Assembly (NCBI GenBank): GCA_004375785.1
Contig: SOKM01000208.1
Span: 1 to 6,789 of the forward strand
Reading direction: 5' to 3'
DNA: 6,789 bases
From: Candidatus Cloacimonadota bacterium
Lineage (GTDB): Bacteria > Hydrothermota > E44-bin80
Shown here piece by piece: positions 1-4,663 of the stretch. The notes beneath the pieces are model-generated. The model worked only from the letters and a program-made list of their open reading frames with translations, was not told the DNA's origin and searched no databases. How positions within the stretch are numbered: the first letter of the stretch is position 1; each line of letters opens with the position of its first letter. The position numbers were made by a program, and so were the translations under genes.

Positions 1-2549
1 TTGATATAGATGGAGATAATGACCCGGATTTCTTTATTGGAGAAGTTGATGGAAACATAAACTATTATAGAAACGACGGGACACCTGGAAATCCGGTCTG
101 GACATTTATTACAGAGTTTTACAACGGGATAGATATAGGTGATAGATGTGCTCCTACCTTTACAGATATTGATGATGATGATGACTTTGACCTTTTTATA
201 GGTGAACAGGATGGTAATATCAATTTTTACAGGAACGATGGAACACCAACATCACCGAGCTGGACATTCGTTACAGAAAACTATAACAGCATCAGTGTTG
301 GCACAAGGAGTATCCCGAGATTTTTTGACCTTGATAAGGACGGAGACCTCGACCTCTTTATAGGAAATGCGGCGGGAGTCATTCATTATTATAGAAATGA
401 TGGAACCGCTTCTTCGCCAGTGTGGACCTTTATTACTTCAGAATTTGCCGATGTTAATGTGGGAGAAAATGCTTCGCCCTACTTTATCGATATTGAAAAT
501 GATTCATTTGCAGATTTGTTTGTAGGAGAAAGATGGGGCGGATTGAACTACTATCATCAGGTGCCCATAACGGATTCAATACCTCCATTAAACCCTTATA
601 TATATGGAAAGAAATTTCTTAATAAAGATGTTTTTCTATGGTGGAGTCCTGTTACAGAGGATACGCTTGGAGAACCAGAAACAATCAATTATTATGTTGT
701 TTACAGGGATATAACGCCCGATTTTGTTCCAGAACCGACTGATTCGATTGGAGCAGTCCCTTCACCGGATACCACCTTTTTTGACACTGATGCAGTTTCG
801 GATAATGATGATTACTATTATTTGGTAATGGCAGTTGATGGTTTTGATAATAAGTCAAAAAAGTCAAATATGGGGTTTAAATTTAAGAAGATGCTTGAAG
901 AGAATCCATCAGCCACAGATAAGAACTGGGTCTCATTACCTTATAATTCTGTGTATGGTTATTTTAGCGATATTACTTATGAGTTTAGCCCTAATGGTGT
1001 GCCTCTTTATAAAATTACAACGAGAAACCCGAACCAACTATATACAAGCAGGGTCTGGATAGGGTTTCCGATTGGATGGACCGGAGATAATACTGTTGAA
1101 AAAGGGGAAATGTATGAATTTTCTGTTAACTCGGACACTTCTATAAAACTCGTTGGCTCCCATGACCCATATTACGCTGTTCCATTAAATGAGAATCCTG
1201 ATGCTACGGATAAGAATTGGGTATCCATACCTTATAATGCTGTTTATCAGGATGCAGAAGATATAACAACTGAGTTCAGCCCGAGTGGAACTCCTATATA
1301 CAAAATCACAAAGAGAAACCCGAACCAGTTATATTCAAGCAGGGTATGGATAGGACCCCCTATCAACTGGAGTGGAAATTTTACGATAACGAGAGGAGAA
1401 GGGTTTGAGATTTCAGTTAATGTAGATACAGTATGGACACCTTCACTCTTCACAAATTCATTAGGTTTGTTTGATGCTTGCATAAACAAACAAATAGAAA
1501 CCCTGCAAGAAAAGTCTTTATATTCAATGCGTAAACCCGAATGGTCTTTTGCCACAATGAAACTGCAAAGAAAAAATTCAGGCTCTGAAAGTCGAGGTGA
1601 ATCACATACTCTTTTTGGAGAAATTATTACAGAAGGGAAATTGGCTCTCTCATTCCTTACGATGTTACCATCAATTGAATCAGGGATTGCATTGGATGAG
1701 TCATCCTTTGGATGTAATCTTGAAACGTGCAAAAACAAAGCCTTCTGGGTTGTAGACATTGGCAACCTTCCCTTTAACTGGAAAACAGAAGACGAAGTTA
1801 TTACGATTATCGATGGTGAGAAAGACAGCGGAAAGAGAAGCCACAGAGGATACTATGGTTCGGTATCTTTAAGACTTGATGAAACAGTTGACCCGCAGGG
1901 GATACCTCAAGTGAAACTCAGGATGATACCTGTTCCAGAAATAGAGGAGGTAGTGGGGAGTATTATTATCACCTGGAAGAAGGTAGAGGATGAAAATGTA
2001 ATAGGTTACAGCCTTTACAGGAGTGGGGATGGAATAGGTTCCTGGGAGAGGTTAAATGATGAAATTATCAGCGTGAATGAATATACCGATAAGACTAAAC
2101 AAAGAAGTGACAATAATTCCTATTATGCAATAAGGCTTGTCTATCATGGTGGTTATGAGAGCAAGTGTCTTTCTGCTAATGCAGGTTCTGGCTCTGGTAA
2201 ATTTCTTGATGTTGTAGATGAAACACCAGGAAGGTTCAAACTTTACGAACCTTACCCGAATCCGTTCAGGGGTAAGACAGAAATCAAGTGGACATTGGGC
2301 ACTGGGCACTCGGCATTAGGAGAAAACCCCATAACTAATGACCAATGCCCAATGACTATTTCTATCTATGACCTTAGTGGGAGATTGGTTAGGTCTTTTT
2401 CACTTACCACTAACCACTCGGCACTAACCACTGCCGTAACCTGGGATGGAAGGAACGACAGGGGCAGAAGGGTTTCTGGTGGCATCTATTTTGTAAGGTT
2501 TGAGGCAGGAGATTACCGGAGTTGGAAAAAGGTAATTCTCGTCCATTAG
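1..2549 (+). CDS. Secreted FG-GAP/VCBS repeat protein with Fn3-like modules and type IX-like C-terminal sorting domain (5' partial)
   Basis: The reading frame is open from position 3 to the TAG at 2547-2549, giving 848 residues with no start, so the gene begins outside the window. A GTG at 420 is inside a repeat (SSPVWTF) and is not a start. Order of parts, numbered from position 3: three full and one partial 54-residue repeats (1-186) with calcium-loop motifs such as DIDGDNDPD and DLDKDGDLD followed by LFIG; an Fn3-like domain (about 190-297); a duplicated module (298-480); a beta-rich region containing FWVVDIGNLPFNW (about 540-645); a second Fn3-like domain with ITWKKV and GYSLYRS (about 650-730); and a C-terminal domain (about 745-848) with YPNPFRGKTEIKW, ISIYDLSGRLVRSF, WDGRND, GGIYFVRF and a basic end. 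That last part is the Por/FlgD-Ig type sorting domain of FCB bacteria. The protein is probably exported and surface-attached or released; its ligand is unknown. A terminator follows directly. Confidence 0.9.
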   Translation, partial: DIDGDNDPDFFIGEVDGNINYYRNDGTPGNPVWTFITEFYNGIDIGDRCAPTFTDIDDDDDFDLFIGEQDGNINFYRNDGTPTSPSWTFVTENYNSISVGTRSIPRFFDLDKDGDLDLFIGNAAGVIHYYRNDGTASSPVWTFITSEFADVNVGENASPYFIDIENDSFADLFVGERWGGLNYYHQVPITDSIPPLNPYIYGKKFLNKDVFLWWSPVTEDTLGEPETINYYVVYRDITPDFVPEPTDSIGAVPSPDTTFFDTDAVSDNDDYYYLVMAVDGFDNKSKKSNMGFKFKKMLEENPSATDKNWVSLPYNSVYGYFSDITYEFSPNGVPLYKITTRNPNQLYTSRVWIGFPIGWTGDNTVEKGEMYEFSVNSDTSIKLVGSHDPYYAVPLNENPDATDKNWVSIPYNAVYQDAEDITTEFSPSGTPIYKITKRNPNQLYSSRVWIGPPINWSGNFTITRGEGFEISVNVDTVWTPSLFTNSLGLFDACINKQIETLQEKSLYSMRKPEWSFATMKLQRKNSGSESRGESHTLFGEIITEGKLALSFLTMLPSIESGIALDESSFGCNLETCKNKAFWVVDIGNLPFNWKTEDEVITIIDGEKDSGKRSHRGYYGSVSLRLDETVDPQGIPQVKLRMIPVPEIEEVVGSIIITWKKVEDENVIGYSLYRSGDGIGSWERLNDEIISVNEYTDKTKQRSDNNSYYAIRLVYHGGYESKCLSANAGSGSGKFLDVVDETPGRFKLYEPYPNPFRGKTEIKWTLGTGHSALGENPITNDQCPMTISIYDLSGRLVRSFSLTTNHSALTTAVTWDGRNDRGRRVSGGIYFVRFEAGDYRSWKKVILVH
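3..560 (+). repeat. 54-residue FG-GAP/VCBS-type repeats, three full units and one partial
   Basis: The encoded protein repeats with an exact 54-residue (162-nt) period: units at 3-164, 165-326, 327-488 and a partial at 489-560. Each starts with an Asp-rich loop (DIDGDNDPD, DIDDDDDFD, DLDKDGDLD, DIENDSFAD), then FFIG, LFIG or LFVG, an aromatic pair (NYYRNDG, NFYRNDG, HYYRNDG, NYYHQ) and a WTFIT or WTFVT strand. The Asp loops are the calcium-binding feature of this beta-propeller family. The fourth loop has lost several acidic residues and is probably the degenerate closing unit. The array must continue upstream of the window, since a propeller normally needs about seven blades. Confidence 0.85.
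894..1442 (+). repeat. Tandem duplication of a 97-residue beta module
   Basis: Two adjacent copies are encoded at 894-1184 and 1185-1442. Shared blocks are ENPxATDKNWVS, PYNxVY, DITxEFSPxG, YKIT, RNPNQLY, SRVWIG and a late GExxEFSVN or GEGFEISVN strand. The layout (W-V-S-I/L-P-Y-N at the start, WIG..I.W.G in the middle, G-E-G-F-x-I-S-V near the end) resembles the small beta module with an ISLPL...GxGYFVYV pattern found in many surface proteins. That resemblance is from memory. The copies differ at many positions, so the duplication is old or has been under selection. Confidence 0.85.
2293..2354. repeat. Inverted pair of CAYTNNN heptamer arrays inside the sorting domain
   Basis: Four heptamers run forward (CATTGGG, CACTGGG, CACTCGG, CATTAGG; 2293-2320). 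After a 6-nt gap, four run in reverse (2327-2354), reading on the minus strand as CATTGGG, CATTGGT, CATTAGT, TATGGGG. The outer arms CATTGGGCA (2293-2301) and TGCCCAATG (2346-2354) pair perfectly, as do CATTAG (2314-2319) and CTAATG (2335-2340). The arrays encode the low-complexity loop GTGHSALGENPI...NDQCPM between two strands of the sorting domain. The reading frame is kept although 7 is not a multiple of 3. Confidence 0.8.
2401..2435 (+). repeat. Second CACTNNN heptamer array in the sorting domain
   Basis: Five consecutive heptamers: CACTTAC, CACTAAC, CACTCGG, CACTAAC, CACTGCC. They share the nine bases CACTCGGCA with the array 108 nt upstream (2307-2315 and 2415-2423). The array encodes LTTNHSALTTAV, again a loop next to a core strand (VTWDGRND), so it looks like an in-frame insertion tolerated in a hairpin loop. 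Confidence 0.8.
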
Positions 2550-2572
2550 AAAAAGCAATTAATTAATTCAAT

Positions 2573-2607
2573 AAAAAGCGGGACTTTTTACAGCCCCGCT
2601 TTTTTTT
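2573..2607 (+). terminator. Rho-independent terminator of the FG-GAP protein gene
   Basis: A 10-bp stem AAAAAGCGGG (2573-2582) pairs with CCCGCTTTTT (2595-2604) around a 12-nt loop, and eight T residues (2600-2607) follow the GC-rich part. It starts 23 nt after the stop at 2549, so the upstream gene is last in its transcription unit and the next gene needs its own promoter. Confidence 0.9.
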
Positions 2608-2623
2608 ATCAATATAGAATAAA

Positions 2624-2650
2624 TCTTTGTGTCTTTGTGGCTTAGTGGCA
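2624..2650 (+). repeat. Short octamer tandem repeat TCTTTGTG
   Basis: TCTTTGTG (2624-2631), TCTTTGTG (2632-2639) and GCTTAGTG (2640-2647) are in tandem and followed by GCA. The array ends 11 nt before the -35 box of the next gene. It is non-coding and of unknown role. Similar CTTTGTGTCTTTGTGGC strings are, from memory, scattered in several FCB genomes. Confidence 0.6.
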
Positions 2651-2660
2651 AAATTTGTTC

Positions 2661-2688
2661 TTGACATTTTTATTTTTTCTTGTATGAT
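2661..2688 (+). promoter_or_regulatory. Sigma70-type promoter for the serpin-like gene
   Basis: A perfect TTGACA (2661-2666) lies 16 nt upstream of TATGAT (2683-2688, one mismatch to TATAAT), with a T-rich spacer. Transcription would start near 2695, leaving a leader of about 68 nt before the chosen GTG start. The position between a strong terminator and the next coding region fits. Confidence 0.75.
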
Positions 2689-2742
2689 AAAAGAAATGAA
2701 AGAGAGTTTTCACTTGTTTTGGATAAAACCATTAAACTAATG

Positions 2743-2753
2743 GAGAAAGAAGG
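2743..2753 (+). promoter_or_regulatory. Ribosome binding site that fixes the start at GTG 2763
   Basis: The purine run GAGAAAGAAGG ends at 2753. A TTG start at 2754 would touch it with no spacer, while GTG at 2763 sits 9 nt downstream. The GTG start also gives a cleaner signal peptide beginning MKKTTY. Confidence 0.7.
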
Positions 2754-2762
2754 TTGCACGAA

Positions 2763-4163
2763 GTGAAAAAAACCACATATGTAGGAGGATATATTTTTGT
2801 TTTCTTTTTGTCTGTCCTTCTTGTCCTACCAGTCTTTGGCGGAACTACAGGTAAGATAAAGGGTGTGGTCGTTGATAAAAAGACAGGTGAACCTCTCCCA
2901 GTTGCACACGTTATAATTGAAGGCACGACAATTGGTGCAGCAACCAACCTGGATGGTGAGTATTATATCTTTAATACTCCGCCTGGAACCTATACTGTAA
3001 AAGCCAGTATGCTTGGATATATTCTTGTTAAAAAAGTCAACGTTAAGGTGCTGATTGATATGACAACAACCATCAATTTTGAGATGGAAAGAGATCTTCT
3101 TCCTCCACTTCGTCCACGAGTATTTGCAGTGGATACGGTAGAAGAAATTGAGCCTGAAGAGATAGAATCGACAGAGTTAAAATGGACAGTTATTACTCCA
3201 CATATGGAGGAGTCTATCGTTCCTGGAAAGAATCTTATTTACTGTTCGACTTTCCAGTTAGCCTGGAATATGCTGCAGGATGAGATAATAAAGGACAAGG
3301 TTCTTCTTGAAGGAGACCCAGACATGGCAAGATTGTTAAACAAGCAGTTATCAACTAAAAACGATATTTCCAAGGACTGTTATGTGGCTATGGCAGGAGA
3401 AATCACTGAGGAATTTCTCGAACAACTAAACAAAACCCTAAGAGAAAAATTTGGTGACCAGGCTCCCACTGAAGTTGTGTCAGAAATAAATCCAGAAATG
3501 CCCCAGATACTTTCTTATGCCTATTTATATAAGAATCTAAAATTTGAACATCAGTTCGAGCATCTAAAAGAACCCATTTGTTTCAAATCAGAGGATGCAG
3601 TTACGAAGATAAGAGCATTCGGAATAGACGAGTACTCTGCATATAACAGAGAACATAAAGCTTTGAGTAAACAGATTTCTATTATTGATTATATAGATGA
3701 TGATAATTTTATTATAGAGTTAATGAGTGAATCAGAAAATGATGAGATTATTCTTGCTAAAATAAAGCCTGAACCGACCCTGCTTCAAACCATTCAGACA
3801 GTTAGCAAAAAGGTATTAGAGAAAAACAACATTTCTTCAATTAAACAGGATGAAACATTGCGGATTCCGAGATTGGATTTTAATATACGGCACTCATTCG
3901 ATGAATTAATTGGAAAAGAAGTCAAGAATAAAGGGTGGGATGGTTGGTATATCGAAAAGGCTGTTCAGTGGACTCGTTTTAAGCTGAACGAAAAAGGTGC
4001 TCTCCTTAAATCTGAAGCAAAAATAGTTGTTGCTGCTGCGAACGGCGGGGAACCAAGAGAATTTGTGTTTGACAAACCATTTTTAATATATCTAAAACAG
4101 AAAAATGGCAAATATCCTTATTTTGCGATGTGGGTTGATAACCCTGGACTGCTGCTGAAATGA
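2763..4163 (+). CDS. Exported CarboxypepD-reg domain plus divergent serpin-like protein
   Basis: The protein has 466 residues from GTG 2763 and its own promoter. Residues 1-27 form a signal peptide (MKKTT, then a hydrophobic core FVFFLSVLLVLPVF); there is no lipobox cysteine. Residues 30-110 match the carboxypeptidase regulatory-like beta-sandwich: GKIKGVVVDKKTGEPL, ATNLDGEYYI, PPGTYTVKASMLGY. An acidic linker (about 112-138) follows. From about 140 to the end the order of motifs follows a serpin: NLIYCSTFQLAWNML (157-171, helix B-like), AYLYKNLKFEHQF (253-265, compare NAIYFKGxW), RIPRLDF (367-373, compare the LPKF strand), NEKG hinge (409-412), and FVFDKPFLIYL (434-444), which fits the serpin signature pattern at every position, then VDNP near the C-terminus. 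The serpin part is about 327 residues, shorter than the usual 350-400. The hinge after Gly412 reads ALLKSE rather than small residues, so protease inhibition is doubtful. The fold call is by eye; the signal peptide and first domain are firm. Confidence 0.85.
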   Translation: MKKTTYVGGYIFVFFLSVLLVLPVFGGTTGKIKGVVVDKKTGEPLPVAHVIIEGTTIGAATNLDGEYYIFNTPPGTYTVKASMLGYILVKKVNVKVLIDMTTTINFEMERDLLPPLRPRVFAVDTVEEIEPEEIESTELKWTVITPHMEESIVPGKNLIYCSTFQLAWNMLQDEIIKDKVLLEGDPDMARLLNKQLSTKNDISKDCYVAMAGEITEEFLEQLNKTLREKFGDQAPTEVVSEINPEMPQILSYAYLYKNLKFEHQFEHLKEPICFKSEDAVTKIRAFGIDEYSAYNREHKALSKQISIIDYIDDDNFIIELMSESENDEIILAKIKPEPTLLQTIQTVSKKVLEKNNISSIKQDETLRIPRLDFNIRHSFDELIGKEVKNKGWDGWYIEKAVQWTRFKLNEKGALLKSEAKIVVAAANGGEPREFVFDKPFLIYLKQKNGKYPYFAMWVDNPGLLLK

Positions 4164-4193
4164 CATTTTATGATAGTGCTCTTTCTGAAATGT

Positions 4194-4275
4194 GTGAGGC
4201 TGGAAGCCTCACCTGTTTGAATTGAATTAATTTGTTTGATTGGTTAACAGCAACAGGCGAGGCTTCCAGCCTCGC
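4194..4275. repeat. REPIN-like pair of inverted palindromic hairpins
   Basis: Two 24-nt arms (4194-4217 and 4252-4275) are reverse complements at 22 of 24 positions. Each arm contains its own hairpin: GTGAGGCT-GGA-AGCCTCAC (4194-4212) and GCGAGGCT-TCC-AGCCTCGC (4257-4275). The base pair that differs between arms (T-A versus C-G) changed on both sides, so each 8-bp stem stays perfect. The spacer (4218-4251) is AT-rich. The element lies 30 nt after the serpin-like gene. No T-tract follows, so it is not a typical terminator, though it could block RNA decay. Confidence 0.75.
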
Positions 4276-4321
4276 ATCTGGAGAGAATTAAGTCGGTGAG
4301 GGTGAAAATACTAAAATCGTT

Positions 4322-4525
4322 ATGAGGCGGAGTATATTTAGATTTTCAGAAATGAACAGGATTGAGAAGGCAATCTTTGTTGTATGCTGCGCTTCAATGC
4401 TTTTTGTTTTTCTTTTTGATTTAACAGGTTTTCTTCCCAAAAATATTTCGAGAATCTTTTTTTCTGTTTTCCTCGGGATATTTGTTGTCAATTGGATAGT
4501 GGTACTTATCCGCCACAGGAAATGA
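4322..4525 (+). CDS. Small two-helix membrane protein of unknown function
   Basis: The protein has 67 residues starting at ATG 4322. I do not recognise a family. It has a basic N-terminus (MRRSIFRFSEMNRIEK), a first hydrophobic segment (about 17-38, containing AIFVVCCASMLFVFLFDL), a short Pro/Lys/Asn turn (LPKNISR), a second hydrophobic segment (about 45-63, FFSVFLGIFVVNWIVVLI) and a basic tail RHRK. Under the positive-inside rule both ends would be cytoplasmic. The only purine-rich site, GTGAGGGTG (4296-4304), is 17 nt upstream and far from ideal; Met11 (4352) is an alternative start with no better site. The TGA stop (4523-4525) touches the first base of the following inverted-repeat element. 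It lies between two repeats, and coding status is moderately supported. Confidence 0.5.
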   Translation: MRRSIFRFSEMNRIEKAIFVVCCASMLFVFLFDLTGFLPKNISRIFFSVFLGIFVVNWIVVLIRHRK

Positions 4526-4663
4526 GGGGTCAGGTCTTCACATTTCACATTAAAATCAAGTATAGTATAGTAGTTTCAACTTTGATTCAACTTGATTAAA
4601 CTACTGAAAAGAGCTTGAGGGTTAATTTTCTTTCTTAATGTCAAATGTGAAGACCTGACCCCT
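4525..4663. mobile_element. 139-bp non-autonomous element with 29-bp inverted ends (AGGGGTCAGGTCTTC type)
   Basis: The left end 4525-4553 and right end 4635-4663 are reverse complements with a single mismatch in 29 bases, beginning AGGGGTCAGGTCTTCACA and ending with its complement. The 81-nt interior has no coding potential but has further pairing: AGTAGTTT (4569-4576) with AAACTACT (4598-4605), or AATCAAG (4554-4560) with CTTGATT (4591-4597). No clear target duplication is seen. From memory, GACCTGACCCC ends accompany IS200-like/RAYT (Y1) transposases in several phyla, so this may be a REPIN or MITE moved in trans. It sits between convergent genes and could fold in either transcript as a bidirectional stop. 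Confidence 0.75.

Noticed and set aside
420..425. GTG at 420 as the start of the FG-GAP protein
   Set aside because: The frame is open to the left edge and the GTG encodes the Val of a repeated PVWTF motif; the gene starts outside the window.
1247..1765. 172-codon open frame on the minus strand
   Set aside because: It lies entirely antisense to the well-supported secreted repeat protein, has no ribosome site or recognisable domain, and its composition is that of a shadow frame.
2684..2740. 18-codon leader peptide before the serpin-like gene
   Set aside because: Its ATG overlaps the -10 box and there is no ribosome binding site.
2754..2756. TTG start for the serpin-like protein
   Set aside because: It directly abuts the ribosome binding site; GTG 2763 has normal spacing and gives a canonical Lys-Lys signal peptide start.
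4194..4275. CRISPR-like repeat unit or terminator
   Set aside because: Only two inverted arms rather than direct repeats with spacers, and no T-tract follows either hairpin.
4296..4325. Tiny leader peptide (GTG 4296 or 4302) ending in an ATGA overlap with the small membrane gene
   Set aside because: Too short to support; the overlap could be chance.
4288..4548. 86-codon open frame on the minus strand opposite the small membrane gene
   Set aside because: Its first codons are read from the inverted-repeat element and the rest is a basic complement of the hydrophobic plus-strand protein.
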